DNA of 64,000 nucleotides from Pseudoclavibacter soli DSM 23366 (GCF_000423505.1 NZ_AUIC01000003.1:124001-188000), one strand, 5' to 3'; shown: positions 1 to 9,456, counted from the first letter of the stretch. Notes: a model not told the origin generated them from the sequence alone. Program-made: numbers and translations.

Positions 1-1
1 A

Positions 2-715
2 GACCCCGATGCAAAGATCGACGTCAGCTATCGCACTGCGGTGACTGCCGCGCTGGCCAATGCCAGCGGCGCAGACCCGGGAGTGAATGGCACATTCACC
101 AACGAGGTTCGTCTGTTCCCCGATTCGAATACGCTCGCCGGGCGCGGCACCGCAGCCAGCGATGCCACGAGCACGAAGTTCGGGCCGCTCGAGATCATTG
201 TTCATGAGAAGGGCAACGATGCCAACCGTATTCCGGGGGCTCGTTTCCAGCTGTTCCTGACTGCTGAGGATGCGGCCAATCGCACCAACCCGGTGACCGT
301 CTGGGGGGTCTCTGAATGGACCACCGATGCCGACGGATCGATCGTGATCGACGGGCTGCGCTTCTCCGACTTTGCCAACGGCCTCGACCGTGACTCGTCA
401 GACCCGTTGTATCGCACGTACTACATTCGCATGATCGAGGTGCCCGCAGGGTGGACCGGCAGCACCGACCCGATCGGGCTCGTGGTCAACTCGTCGACCG
501 AGGCGCAGGTCGCGCTCGTCGAGCTCTACCGGGCAGAGGAAGGCGGCTCCACTGGCGGGCTGGCGCTCACCGGCGGTCAGATCGCCGGAGCTTGGGTGCT
601 CGGCGCGGTGCTCGTGGTACTCGGCATCTTGGCACTGCTCGCCCGGCGCAGAAAGCGTGAAGACAGCACCGCCGACAGCGCCACCTCCACGGGTGACGAT
701 CCGGGTGCCCGGTGA
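2..715 (+). CDS. SpaA-type sortase-anchored pilin subunit, 3' end (partial)
   Basis: The open frame enters from the left edge, so only the C-terminal part of a larger surface protein is visible. It contains a Cna_B/SpaA-like beta domain with the usual isopeptide Glu context (MIEVPAGW), then the sorting signal LALTG encoded at 560-574, a hydrophobic segment (about 24 residues) and an RRRKR positive tail. LALTG is the LPXTG variant common in Actinobacteria. The stop overlaps the GTG start of the following pilin-specific sortase by 4 nt, so the pair is translationally coupled and the protein is most likely a pilus backbone or base subunit covalently polymerised or wall-anchored by that sortase. 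Which of these roles applies cannot be decided without the N-terminal part. Confidence 0.85.
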   Translation, partial: DPDAKIDVSYRTAVTAALANASGADPGVNGTFTNEVRLFPDSNTLAGRGTAASDATSTKFGPLEIIVHEKGNDANRIPGARFQLFLTAEDAANRTNPVTVWGVSEWTTDADGSIVIDGLRFSDFANGLDRDSSDPLYRTYYIRMIEVPAGWTGSTDPIGLVVNSSTEAQVALVELYRAEEGGSTGGLALTGGQIAGAWVLGAVLVVLGILALLARRRKREDSTADSATSTGDDPGAR

Positions 716-1662
716 ACGACTCCCCTGAACCGGCTGCCGAGCCGGTCACCAAGCGCCGAGCCCGCAGACGCCGCCGTACCCCGAAACAGCGTCGCCAGCT
801 GATTCGCGGGCTGATTCTGCAGGGCATGGCGATGATCGGCATCGGGTTGCTGGTCTACCCAGATGCGGCAGACTGGTTTGCGACTCTGCAGCACAACTCC
901 GAGATCTCAGGCTACATCGACAAGGTGCAGCAGACGCCCAGCGCCGAGCGGCAGCGCATTCTGCAAGCGGCATATGCCTACAATGATCAGCTGGAACCCG
1001 GGCCGCTGACCGACCCGTACATCTCGCAGAACTCCGACGAGGCCAAGCGCACCGCCGTGTACCAGGCCTACGAGGAGCTGCTGCGCATCAGCGGCACCGA
1101 TGTGATCGGCACGCTGAGCTACCCGGCGATCGACGTGGCGCTGCCGATCTACCATGGCACGGCCGATGCGACGATCTCGAAGGGGGTCGGGCATCTCTAC
1201 GGAACCTCGCTGCCTGTCGGAGGCCCCTCGACGCATTCGGTGCTCACTTCACACTCGGGGCTGCCTCAGGCGAAGCTGCTCACGAACCTCTCCAAGGCGC
1301 AGGTGGGCGATACCTTCTGGATCAGTGTGCTCGGCGAGGACCACTACTACCGTGTCGAGAGCATCGAGACCGTGCTGCCGGGCGAGACCGACTCGCTGAA
1401 GATCACCGAAGGCGAAGACTGGGTGACGCTGTTCACCTGCACCCCGATCGGCGTCAACAGCCACCGGTTGATGGTGCATGCCGTGCGCATTGACTCCCCT
1501 GACGATGACAGCGGGGCGGCCATCGCCGGCGATGGGCTGAAAGCGGGGTTCCCATGGTGGGCCGTGTGGTTTGTCGGCGGTTCGACGGTCACGGGGGTGA
1601 TCATCTTCGCGCCGCCCCGGCGGCGCGGCAAGAAGAAGGTGCCTGCGACGAAGCAGTCGTGA
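712..1662 (+). CDS. class C (pilin-polymerising) sortase
   Basis: Membrane cysteine transpeptidase of 316 residues that joins pilin subunits through their sorting signals. Visible features: a very basic N-terminus, a TM segment around residues 33-50, a lid-like DPY motif near residue 100, catalytic His181 (TSHSG), catalytic Cys243 in TLFTCTP and Arg252 (SHRL), followed by a second TM near the C-terminus and a basic tail. The TLxTC context plus C-terminal TM is the class C signature. The GTG start overlaps the TGA stop of the upstream pilin gene by 4 nt. A palindromic repeat element (1671-1791) follows the stop codon immediately. Confidence 0.93.
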   Translation: MNDSPEPAAEPVTKRRARRRRRTPKQRRQLIRGLILQGMAMIGIGLLVYPDAADWFATLQHNSEISGYIDKVQQTPSAERQRILQAAYAYNDQLEPGPLTDPYISQNSDEAKRTAVYQAYEELLRISGTDVIGTLSYPAIDVALPIYHGTADATISKGVGHLYGTSLPVGGPSTHSVLTSHSGLPQAKLLTNLSKAQVGDTFWISVLGEDHYYRVESIETVLPGETDSLKITEGEDWVTLFTCTPIGVNSHRLMVHAVRIDSPDDDSGAAIAGDGLKAGFPWWAVWFVGGSTVTGVIIFAPPRRRGKKKVPATKQS

Positions 1663-1670
1663 GGGCGGGT

Positions 1671-1791
1671 GTACCGTCGTGCCCAGTGATCGCGCACTCT
1701 ACGTTGCACGCGCGCTCCACACCGCGCGAGAATACAGGCTCCACCGTGCACCTCGCGCGACAGACCCCGCGATCGCTGGGCAGGAGTGCAC
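1671..1791. repeat. IR element 1 of the TGCCCAGTGATCG family (121 bp)
   Basis: A left arm at 1671-1694 (GTACCGTCGTGCCCAGTGAT core) is matched by an inverted right arm at 1768-1791 that reads as a near copy on the other strand. The two arms are separated by about 73 bp. It fills the gap between the convergent sortase and rarD genes. Further copies occur at 11801, 14433, 25323, 27409 and 47221 and in arrays at 48314 and 50574. A role in 3'-end formation or as a non-autonomous mobile element is inference; no transposase is visible. Confidence 0.85.
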
Positions 1792-1815
1792 GCCCCGACG
1801 AGAGACAAGGCTCCC

Positions 1816-2736
1816 TCAGTACACGCGGTGAGCTCGCGCCTGCCGCGCCCCATCGACGATGAGCACCACAATGGCCAGCCAGATCAGCGCGAAGCCGGCC
1901 CATCGCGCCGGTGGCATATCCTCACGCAACACCGCGACGCCCAGAGTGAACTGCAGCACCGGCCCGAGATACTGCAGAAATCCCAGCCAGGCCAGCGGCA
2001 GCCGGCGTGACGCCGAGGCGAAGGTCAGTAGCGGCACGGCCGTGACGATGCCGGTGCTGGCCAGCAGCAGTGAGTGACCGACGCCTGAGCTGCCGAATGT
2101 GAGCCCGCCGCCGATCGTCTGCACCAGCACCAGCACCACAGTGGCCACTGGCAGCAGCAGCGTGGTCTCGACGGTGAGACCGGTCAGCGAGTCGACCTGC
2201 CCGCCGACTCTGGCCTTGATGAGCCCATAGAACCCGAAGCTCAGCGCCAGACCGAGCCCGATCCAGGGCACCTGTCCGTAGGCCACGGCGAGCACCAGCA
2301 CAGCCAGAGCCGAGATGCCCACGGCACTCCACTGCGCCACGGTCAGGCGTTCGCGCTGCACAAGCACGGCCAGCAACACGGTGAATACCGGGTTGATGAA
2401 GTAGCCGAGCGAGGCCTCGAGCACATGTCCGCTGGTGGCCGCGATGACGTACAGCTGCCAGTTCAGGTAGATGAGCCCGGCTGCCAGGGCGAACAGTCCC
2501 AGGGTGCGCGGCGAGCGGAACACCTCTCCGAGCACTCGCCAGGCCCGGGTGAACATCACCAGCAGCGCACAGAACAGCGCTGAGAAGACCACCCTCGCCG
2601 ACACGAGCTCGAACGGCCCGGTGGGTGACATCGCCACGAAGTACAGCGGCAGCACTCCCCAGATCAGATAGGTGATGAGCCCATACGCCAAACCGCTGCG
2701 ACGGGCGGTGCGGGGTGCTGAGCCGGCGGCGCTCAC
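1816..2736 (-). CDS. rarD: RarD/EamA-family permease
   Basis: Inner-membrane transporter-like protein of 306 residues with about ten hydrophobic segments in the two-fold EamA arrangement. Typical RarD sequence is visible (YLIWGVLPLYF near the N-terminus, LNWQLYVIAA, SLGYFINP). RarD proteins were named for chloramphenicol-sensitivity phenotypes; the natural substrate is not known. The GTG at 2736 is chosen as start: it overlaps the rsmB stop as GTGA and has a TGAGG ribosome-binding site 6 nt upstream, whereas a longer reading would overlap rsmB by 58 nt. Last gene of the fmt-rsmB-rarD unit, convergent with the sortase gene. Confidence 0.88.
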   Translation of the reverse strand: MSAAGSAPRTARRSGLAYGLITYLIWGVLPLYFVAMSPTGPFELVSARVVFSALFCALLVMFTRAWRVLGEVFRSPRTLGLFALAAGLIYLNWQLYVIAATSGHVLEASLGYFINPVFTVLLAVLVQRERLTVAQWSAVGISALAVLVLAVAYGQVPWIGLGLALSFGFYGLIKARVGGQVDSLTGLTVETTLLLPVATVVLVLVQTIGGGLTFGSSGVGHSLLLASTGIVTAVPLLTFASASRRLPLAWLGFLQYLGPVLQFTLGVAVLREDMPPARWAGFALIWLAIVVLIVDGARQARAHRVY

Positions 2737-4112
2737 CTGCGCCTCAGCAGCGAGATGAACATTCCATCGGTGGCATGGATGTGCGGCCACAGCTGCACCC
2801 CGGGTGCACCGCTGCCGATGTCGAGGGATGCCGGGGCGACGGCATCGGCGAGCACACGCGCCGCGTCAATCACCTCGAGTTCCCCGGAATGCCGCTCGAG
2901 CGCCGCATCGACCTGCTGCCGGGTCTCGGCCAGATGCGGCGAGCAGGTGATGTAGGCGATCACCGAGCCGGGCTGGGCCGAGGCGACGGCGGCGTCGATG
3001 AGCCGAGTCTGCAGCGCGGTGAGCTCTCGCAGGTCGCCGGGCTGTTTGCGCCAGCGTGCCTCGGGGCGTCGGCGCAGCGCGCCGAGCCCGGTGCAGGGCG
3101 CGTCGATGAGCGCGCGCTGCCATCCGGCACCGACAAGGGCCTGGGCGCCGTCGAGTTCAGAGACCGGCACCGCGTCGAATCCGGCCTCACGCAGTGCCTG
3201 GCGCACGAGTTCGGCCCGGTGCGGCACCGGTTCGTTGGCTGCGACTTGGGCGGCAGGATGCCGCTGGGCCGCCAGCGCGGCCAGCAGCGCGGTCTTGCCA
3301 CCGGGCCCAGCGCACACGTCGATCCACTGTTCGCTCTCGAGCGCCCCGGGGGCCGCTGGTGTCGCGGCCAGCGCGAGTGCGGCCAGCTGCGACCCCTCGT
3401 CCTGCACGCGCACTCCCCTGCCGGTCAGCGCGGCGGGGTCGCCGTGGGCCAGACGTGCTCCGAACGGCGAGAGCACATCGGGGGTGGTCTCAGCCAGATC
3501 GGCGCGCGTGGCCAGCCCGGGCAGGGCCACGAGATTGACCGCGGGCGGTTCATTGTCTGCGGCCAGCAGCGCCTCCAGCGTGTCGCCGCGCCCGTCGGCC
3601 TCGAGCGAGCGGCGCAGCGCGCGCACGATCCATTCGGGGTGCGACCAGCGCACGCTGAGGTATCGGTCGGCTGGCAGATCGGCCTTGAGCGTGGCAGCCC
3701 ACTCGTCGAGGGTGTGCTCGCTCAACCGTCGGGTGGCAGCGTTGATCAGCCCCGACGCGCGGCCCGAGCGGGTGCGTTTTGCCAGCGTGACGGCCTCGTT
3801 CACGGCAGCATGTGCCGGAACGCGCATATGCAGCAGCTGGTGTGCCGACAGGCGCAGAATCTCGAGCACGCGTCGGTCGAGTGTAGCCGCGTCGCGTTTG
3901 GCTGCGCGCCCGATCAGCTCGTCATAGAGCCGCCGCCAGCGCAGCGTGCCGTAGACCAGTTCGGTGGCGAACCCACGATCGCGGGCGCTGAGAGCTGACT
4001 CGGCAAGACGGGTGGGCAGCAGCAGGTTTGCGTAGGCGTCGTTGGCGTCGACCTCTTCAAGCACACCGAGCGCGAGCGCACGAGGGTCGCTGCGGCGCAG
4101 ATCTTCACTCAT
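2733..4112 (-). CDS. rsmB: 16S rRNA (cytosine-967-C5) methyltransferase RsmB
   Basis: SAM-dependent m5C methyltransferase of 459 residues. An N-terminal NusB-like helical domain (about 1-150) is followed by a Rossmann methyltransferase domain with the SAM loop DVCAGPGGKT, the catalytic cysteine motif DAPCTGLG and the second conserved cysteine in YITCSPH. Start chosen at the ATG at 4112, which overlaps the fmt stop as ATGA; the open frame extends upstream into fmt but without a better start. The coupled fmt-rsmB order is the classic bacterial arrangement linking initiator tRNA formylation and ribosome modification. Confidence 0.95.
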   Translation of the reverse strand: MSEDLRRSDPRALALGVLEEVDANDAYANLLLPTRLAESALSARDRGFATELVYGTLRWRRLYDELIGRAAKRDAATLDRRVLEILRLSAHQLLHMRVPAHAAVNEAVTLAKRTRSGRASGLINAATRRLSEHTLDEWAATLKADLPADRYLSVRWSHPEWIVRALRRSLEADGRGDTLEALLAADNEPPAVNLVALPGLATRADLAETTPDVLSPFGARLAHGDPAALTGRGVRVQDEGSQLAALALAATPAAPGALESEQWIDVCAGPGGKTALLAALAAQRHPAAQVAANEPVPHRAELVRQALREAGFDAVPVSELDGAQALVGAGWQRALIDAPCTGLGALRRRPEARWRKQPGDLRELTALQTRLIDAAVASAQPGSVIAYITCSPHLAETRQQVDAALERHSGELEVIDAARVLADAVAPASLDIGSGAPGVQLWPHIHATDGMFISLLRRR

Positions 4113-5044
4113 GCGAACACCGCCTCGCTCTGGCGCCCGTTGATCCATGCCCGAGCAGGCATGGCTGCGCGCCCGGCCGGCTGCACGGTCACCAGCTGCA
4201 GCCAACCGTCGCCCGTGGCAGCGAGCACCCGCTTGCGATGCAGCACCACACTGCCTGGGCTGGCCTGTTCGGCGGGCAGCGCCTCTGGGTCGTCGATCAG
4301 CGCAACTTCCACCACCTTGAACGTCGCATCATCGAGCGTGCTCCACGCGCCGGGCTCAGGCGTGGCCGCGCGCCAGCGGTTGAACACGTCGCGGGTGGGC
4401 AGGCTCCAGTCGAGGCGGCCGAAGTCGCGGTCGAGCTTCGCGGCAATGCTCACCGGCCCGGTCTGCGCGGTGGGATGCGCGGTGCCGGCAGCCAGCGCAT
4501 CAACCGCCGCCAGCACATCCTGCGCGCCCTCATCGCCCATGCGTGCCAGCACCTGGCCGGCGGTGGCCCGTTCGAGCCCCGCGATGGGCCGCTGCGTGAG
4601 AATGTCGCCGGCGTCGAGTTCCGAGGTGACCTGAATGACCGAGAGCCCCAGCGGATCATCGCCGGCGGCGATCGCCCGCTGCACCGGGGCAGCCCCGCGC
4701 CACGCCGGCAGCAGCGAGACGTGCAGGTTGATCCAGCCGTGCTCAGGCACCGCAAGCAGACGGTCGGGCAGCAACGCACCATAGGCCACGACCACCCCGA
4801 GCTCAGGCGCCTTCGCCGCAACGGCGTCGACAACTTCGTCGGTGACCCGGGTGGCGCGCACCACAGGGATGCCGTGCCCCTCGGCCAACGCCGCGACCGG
4901 GCTGGGAGTGAGCGTGCGGCGGCGCCCGATGGGGGCATCCGGGCGGGTGAGCACGCCGACCACCTCGTGCGGTGAGTCGATCAACTGCTGCAGCACGGCG
5001 GCAGCAATGTCGGGGGTTCCAGCAAAGAAGATGCGCACCAGCAC
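4109..5044 (-). CDS. fmt: methionyl-tRNA formyltransferase
   Basis: Transfers a formyl group from 10-formyltetrahydrofolate to Met-tRNAfMet. The 311-residue product begins RIFFAGTPDIAAAVL, typical of Fmt, and carries the folate-site segment with SLLPAWRG (normal SLLPxxRG) and an OB-like C-terminal domain. Two in-frame GTG codons two residues apart (5044 and 5038) are both possible starts. Followed with a 4-nt overlap by rsmB. Confidence 0.95.
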   Translation of the reverse strand: MLVRIFFAGTPDIAAAVLQQLIDSPHEVVGVLTRPDAPIGRRRTLTPSPVAALAEGHGIPVVRATRVTDEVVDAVAAKAPELGVVVAYGALLPDRLLAVPEHGWINLHVSLLPAWRGAAPVQRAIAAGDDPLGLSVIQVTSELDAGDILTQRPIAGLERATAGQVLARMGDEGAQDVLAAVDALAAGTAHPTAQTGPVSIAAKLDRDFGRLDWSLPTRDVFNRWRAATPEPGAWSTLDDATFKVVEVALIDDPEALPAEQASPGSVVLHRKRVLAATGDGWLQLVTVQPAGRAAMPARAWINGRQSEAVFA

Positions 5045-5076
5045 AGTCTAGCGAGCGCTGTGCGGGGCCGGGCGCC

Positions 5077-5913
5077 TCACTCGGCCGCGCGGGTGTAGTG
5101 GTCGAGGGTGAGGCCGTCGAAGGCGGTGACCATGGTCAGCGCGTTCGCGAGTGTCTCGATGCCGACGGGGCTGCCGTTGGCCGCGAGTGCACCGTTGGTG
5201 GCCTGCTGCGCGGCGACGGGCACCCACGGCGCGAATAGCAGCAAGGATGCGGCATATGTCCACAGCCACGGCTGACGGAACAGCGTGCGCTCGTCGTGGT
5301 TCCACCAGTGCGCCAGCAGCCAGATCGCGTGTGCCAGCCAGATCAGCACCGACACGTAGAGGGTGTACATGCCGGCGACGACGAGCAGGCCATAAAGCAC
5401 CCAGTGGTGCCAGCGGCCGCTGCGCATCGCCCGCACCAACATGAGGGTGGCGAGCAGGCTGATGAGCGTGGCGAGCGAGTACATGCGCACCTCGAACCCG
5501 TAGCGCAAGATCAGCGGGTTCAGCGCGAACAGGGGCAGGGCGACAGCTGCTATTCGTGCATCGAACAGGCGGCGCAGCAGCGCGAACCCGGTGATAACGG
5601 CGAGCCCAGTCAGCAGCGCGGGCATCAGGCGCAGCGCGGGCAGGCTCGTGCCGAACACAGACACCCAGGCTTTGAGCAGCAGGTAAAACAACGGTGGATG
5701 CACATCGACGGCGGTCAGCGAGATGATGTCGGGCACCGAATGCTCGACAACCAGCACGGTGTAGGCCTCGTCGAACCAGATCGACTGGTCGCTGCCGAGC
5801 CAGAACGCAAGTGACGTTGATATGGCCCCCATCAGCACGGCGAACAGCCATGCGCGGGCGCTGCTGCGTGTGGCTCGATGCGGGTCTCGTGCGCGCAGGC
5901 GCGTCTCGGTCAT
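5077..5913 (-). CDS. membrane glycosyltransferase-like protein (GT39/ArnT-type), short
   Basis: A 278-residue multispanning protein with the hallmark acidic loop of family 39-like membrane glycosyltransferases: FDEAYT in the first extracytoplasmic loop and DVHPPLFYLLLK after the second. Such enzymes use polyprenyl-phosphate sugars and are usually about 450-550 residues long, so this one lacks most of the C-terminal half; the stop lies 32 nt before the fmt start. It sits between priA and fmt, an insertion into a normally compact cluster. It may be a truncated remnant or a naturally short member. Substrate unknown. Confidence 0.7.
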   Translation of the reverse strand: MTETRLRARDPHRATRSSARAWLFAVLMGAISTSLAFWLGSDQSIWFDEAYTVLVVEHSVPDIISLTAVDVHPPLFYLLLKAWVSVFGTSLPALRLMPALLTGLAVITGFALLRRLFDARIAAVALPLFALNPLILRYGFEVRMYSLATLISLLATLMLVRAMRSGRWHHWVLYGLLVVAGMYTLYVSVLIWLAHAIWLLAHWWNHDERTLFRQPWLWTYAASLLLFAPWVPVAAQQATNGALAANGSPVGIETLANALTMVTAFDGLTLDHYTRAAE

Positions 5914-6080
5914 GACTCACTCCCCTGCCAAGTGTGCTGCCTGGCCATTTAAGTGTATTCGAGTGCGACAGGGCGCACGACGGGGCTCGCGAGCGCTGAG
6001 CTGCCGCTGAGCTGGCTGCGGGGTGGCGCTGGGCTCTCAGTGGGCCAGCGCTGCGCTGCCGCCGAGCTGGCTGGGGCCGA

Positions 6081-7946
6081 CTACTGCGTGATGAAGCGGC
6101 GCAGATCGTCGGCGTGCACGCGCAGGCGGTGCTGGCGTTTGGCTGGGCCGGTGGTGGCCCGCACCACGGCCGCCTTGAGCGCTTTGGCTGCGGCCTCGCC
6201 TGCGCTGTAGGGAACGCGTAGCAACGTGACCTCGTCGTCAGGTTCGCCCGGGGCGCCGGGCTCGAGCTCGGTGGAGAGCACCTGCACCTCGGTCGGCAGG
6301 CCGGCGTGCTCAAGCACGTGACCGGTGCCACCGGGGTCGGTGACGATCGAGAAGAAGCGCACCGCCGGCGGAAACCCGAGGCTCGCCCGCTCGGCCAGCT
6401 CGGCAGATGAGAACACTTCAGGGCTCCATGTGATGAGTGCGCGGGCGAGCCGCCCGTCGACCCCGGTAAGCACCACCTGCCCATCGGGAGCGGCCAGCGC
6501 GGCGGCGTTGAACCAGTGCCGCAAGGCATCTTCGCTGGCGAACAGCCCCTCACGAGACACGACTGAGAGTGCATCGAGTAGCAGCACGGCCTGGTAACCG
6601 TTGCGGCAGCGTGGTTCGGCCCCGGCCGTGGCGATCACCAGGGCGGGCGTGTCACCGACCTGGTCGCGCACCTGGTCGCCGGTGGCCACGATCACGGGGG
6701 TCTCGGCGAAGGCGCGGCCGAGTTCGTCGGCGGTGCGACCGGCCCCTGCAAGGGTGCGCGTGCCCTGCTCGGTCTCGACCTCACGCTGATACCCGGCGCG
6801 TGCCACTTGAATGAGCACCGGCCCCGAGCGCAGCGCCTGACGCGCCACCGCATATGCGATCTCGGGAATGCGCGCGGCACTCAGCAGCGGATCGTCTCCC
6901 CAGACCGCAGCGGCGGGAATCACGTGCGGGTGCGGCGGCACCGGGCCAGCCTGCACATAGCCGATCTCGACCAGGCGTTCGAGCGCCACCGAGCGCGAGT
7001 GCGCCAAGAAGGTGAGATCAGCCCCAGACTGCTGTTGCCGTATGAGCGCCACGTCGCGCACATGTGCATACGGAGCGTGGGGTTCGCGAAACGAGGGGTC
7101 TCCGTCGTCGACGAGAATGATCTCGCCAAGATCGGGCGCCGGCGCGTAAATCGCGGTGCGGGTGCCGACGATGATGCGGGAGCATCCTGCGAGCGAGTCA
7201 AGAAAACTGCGGTAGCGCGCGTCGTCGTCGATGCCGGCGTCGAGTCTGGCGACCGTTTCGTCGGGGAAACGCTCGGTGAGGGCGGCGGCCAGCTGTGCCA
7301 CGTCGCGGAAGTCGGGCACGGCGACGATGGTGGTGCGCCCCCGCGCGAGCTGAGCACGCACCCGCTCGACCACGTCGGTGACCCAGGCCGAGACCACGAG
7401 CCCATTGGCCATGAAGTCGCAGCCGACGTGCGGGCGCTGGTGGATGCGCGCCGGCCGCCGTGCGGTGTCGGCGTCTGACGTCGGTGCTGATTCGGACCCT
7501 GAAGTCACATCTCGCTGAGGCGAACCGGAAGTGCTGTGCTCTTGCCCATCGGCCGGCTCTTGTGAGAGAGCTAGAGCAATCTCGGGATGCGCCTTGACCC
7601 AAGCGGTTTCGGTGCGCGCGTGGCGTGTGGGTATGGCCAGGCGCAGCACGTCAGAGACGATGCCGGCTTGTCGGTCTGCGACGGCTCGGGCGAGGCGCCA
7701 GACCGCGGCATCGAGCGGTGGAATACGCCCGACTACCTTCGACAGCTGCTGCAGCTGCCCCTCGAACGAGGCGGTGGGCGCCAGCGACACGATGTAGCCG
7801 TCGAGCTGTCTGCGGCGAAACCCGAAGGGCACCTTGACACGCGCGCCGACAACCGCCTGCTGCGCGAGCTCGTCGGGCACCTCGTATTCGAAGAGCCTGT
7901 CGAGGTGCGGCAGCGGCGAGTCGATACACACGCTGGCAACCTTCAT
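6081..7946 (-). CDS. priA: PriA-like primosomal protein (helicase- and zinc-deficient)
   Basis: A 621-residue member of the actinobacterial PriA group (replication restart protein N'). The N-terminal DNA-binding domain (VCIDSPLPHLDRLFEYEVP) and the degenerate helicase domains are recognisable. There is no Walker A motif (GRTTIVAVPD in its place), and the DEAH box reads DDGD, as in other actinobacterial PriA-like proteins. Unusually, the eight-cysteine zinc module expected between the helicase lobes is absent: ARAGYQ is followed after about 15 residues directly by GRTADELGRAF. A low-complexity linker lies at about residues 140-180. Start ATG at 7946; the open frame upstream runs through a repeat element and is rejected. 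Confidence 0.85.
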   Translation of the reverse strand: MKVASVCIDSPLPHLDRLFEYEVPDELAQQAVVGARVKVPFGFRRRQLDGYIVSLAPTASFEGQLQQLSKVVGRIPPLDAAVWRLARAVADRQAGIVSDVLRLAIPTRHARTETAWVKAHPEIALALSQEPADGQEHSTSGSPQRDVTSGSESAPTSDADTARRPARIHQRPHVGCDFMANGLVVSAWVTDVVERVRAQLARGRTTIVAVPDFRDVAQLAAALTERFPDETVARLDAGIDDDARYRSFLDSLAGCSRIIVGTRTAIYAPAPDLGEIILVDDGDPSFREPHAPYAHVRDVALIRQQQSGADLTFLAHSRSVALERLVEIGYVQAGPVPPHPHVIPAAAVWGDDPLLSAARIPEIAYAVARQALRSGPVLIQVARAGYQREVETEQGTRTLAGAGRTADELGRAFAETPVIVATGDQVRDQVGDTPALVIATAGAEPRCRNGYQAVLLLDALSVVSREGLFASEDALRHWFNAAALAAPDGQVVLTGVDGRLARALITWSPEVFSSAELAERASLGFPPAVRFFSIVTDPGGTGHVLEHAGLPTEVQVLSTELEPGAPGEPDDEVTLLRVPYSAGEAAAKALKAAVVRATTGPAKRQHRLRVHADDLRRFITQ

Positions 7947-8000
7947 GTGCTCAGGATACCGGCACCCTCTGAAGCCCTGCGCAACTCTGCACCACACATG

Positions 8001-8083
8001 TGCGATAGGGGTGAAGAAAACCCGAAATGCGCACCAGGGGTGAAACAGCCTCACCCCCACCGCAGGCTTTCACCCCCACGGCA
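8001..8083. repeat. GGGGTGAA palindrome, copy a
   Basis: An outer pair (TAGGGGTGAA near 8006 and TTTCACCCCCA near 8069) encloses an inner pair (AGGGGTGAA / TCACCCCCAC), so the segment is an imperfect nested palindrome. It lies in the 257-nt gap between metK and priA. Related copies occur at 23451, 25057, 27161 and 28773. The rest of the gap (8095-8190) has a degenerate CCGCGGCACAGGC-like direct repeat and no gene. Confidence 0.75.
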
Positions 8084-8203
8084 CACCACACCCCAGCTAG
8101 AACCCCGCAGCGCCTCGGCCACCCAGTGGCACGACCCCGCGGCACAGGCACCGCGGCACAGGCCCCGCGACGCGCCCAGCGGCACAGGCCAATCAGTACA
8201 GAG

Positions 8204-9403
8204 TTAGAGCCCCGCGGTCTCGCGCAGGTCGTCGACGCGGTCGAGCGCCTCCCAGGTGAACCCGGGCTCGTTGCGCCCGAAGTGCCCGTAGGCAGCAGTC
8301 TGCTGGTAAATCGGGCGGCGCAGGTCGAGATCGTTGATGATCGCCTGCGGGCGCAGATCGAACACCTCACTGATGATCTGTGCGATGCGCTGGTCGTCGA
8401 ACGCCCCGGTGCCGAACGAGTCGGCGTACAGCCCCACCGGGCGCGCCTTGCCGATGGCATACGCGATCTGAATCTCGAGCCGATCGGCGAGCCCCGCAGC
8501 CACAGCGTTCTTGGCAGCATGGCGCAGCGCATATGCCGCCGAGCGGTCAACCTTCGACGGGTCTTTGCCGCTGAACGCGCCACCGCCGTGGTGCGCCGCA
8601 CCACCGTAGGTGTCGACGATGATCTTGCGCCCGGTCAGCCCCGCGTCAGAGCCCGGCCCGCCCTCGACGAACCCGCCCGAGGGGTTGATGTAGTAGTCGA
8701 CGTCACTGAGGTCGAGCCCGGTATCGGCCAGCACGGGGTCGATCACATGCTCGCGCACAAGCGCACGGATCTCGCCCTGGGTCAGCGACGGGTCGTGCTG
8801 CGTCGAGACGACCACCGCATCCACCGAGCGCGGCACCGCACCATCGTAGCCAAGGGTGACCTGCGCCTTGCCGTCGGGCCGCAGCCACGGCAGTTTGCCA
8901 CTGTGCCGCAGTTCGGCCAGCCGCCGGGTGAGCTTGTGCGCGGTGGCGATCGGCGCCGGCAGATATTCGGGCGTCTCGTTGGTGGCGTACCCGAACATGA
9001 TGCCTTGGTCGCCGGCCCCCTGGCTGTCGTAGGGGTCGGTCGACCCGAGCTCGCGCACCTCGTACGAAGTGAGCACGCCCTCGCGAATCTCGACCGACTG
9101 CTGCCCGATCGACAGCGACACACCGCAGCTGCGGCCGTCGAAGCCGATCTCGCTCGAGGTGTAGCCGATGCCGGTGATCACGTTGCGCACGATCTCGGGA
9201 ATCTCGACGTACCCCTCGGTCTTGATCTCGCCGACCACGTGCACGAGCCCCTTGGTGGCGACCGTCTCGATGGCGGTCAGGCTCTGGTCGTCGACCTTGA
9301 GCAGCTCGTCGAGGATGGCGTCGGAGACCTGGTCGCAGACCTTGTCGGGGTGGCCTTCGGTCACCGACTCGCTGCTGACGAGGCGCAGGCGTGAATCAGT
9401 CAT
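8204..9403 (-). CDS. metK: S-adenosylmethionine synthetase
   Basis: Makes S-adenosylmethionine from methionine and ATP. The 399-residue protein has the family landmarks [21 protein letters not shown] at the N-terminus, [12 protein letters not shown] in the middle and [19 protein letters not shown] towards the C-terminus. ATG start with GGAG 7 nt upstream. It follows coaBC by 53 nt and belongs to the gmk-rpoZ-coaBC-metK-priA run. No SAM riboswitch fits in the short upstream gap. Confidence 0.98.
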   Translation of the reverse strand: MTDSRLRLVSSESVTEGHPDKVCDQVSDAILDELLKVDDQSLTAIETVATKGLVHVVGEIKTEGYVEIPEIVRNVITGIGYTSSEIGFDGRSCGVSLSIGQQSVEIREGVLTSYEVRELGSTDPYDSQGAGDQGIMFGYATNETPEYLPAPIATAHKLTRRLAELRHSGKLPWLRPDGKAQVTLGYDGAVPRSVDAVVVSTQHDPSLTQGEIRALVREHVIDPVLADTGLDLSDVDYYINPSGGFVEGGPGSDAGLTGRKIIVDTYGGAAHHGGGAFSGKDPSKVDRSAAYALRHAAKNAVAAGLADRLEIQIAYAIGKARPVGLYADSFGTGAFDDQRIAQIISEVFDLRPQAIINDLDLRRPIYQQTAAYGHFGRNEPGFTWEALDRVDDLRETAGL

Positions 9404-9456
9404 GGAAAAACTCCGTCTCTTGCGAATGTGAACGTCTGTGTGCCGGGAGGCCGCGT

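Noticed and set aside
2715-3998. Long plus-strand open frame of 427 codons
   Set aside because: It is antisense to rsmB, which has complete family motifs; high GC opens the opposite frame.
5048-6574. Minus-strand open frame of 508 codons overlapping priA and the glycosyltransferase-like gene
   Set aside because: Arg/Pro-rich translation crossing two better genes; no domain recognised.
7947-8060. 38-codon upstream extension of priA
   Set aside because: Runs through the GGGGTGAA repeat; PriA homology begins at the ATG at 7946.
8027-9394. Plus-strand open frame of 455 codons over metK
   Set aside because: Shadow of metK, whose motifs are intact on the minus strand.
9404-9456. SAM riboswitch before metK
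   Set aside because: The gap is only 53 nt, has no matching core, and metK is inside an operon.
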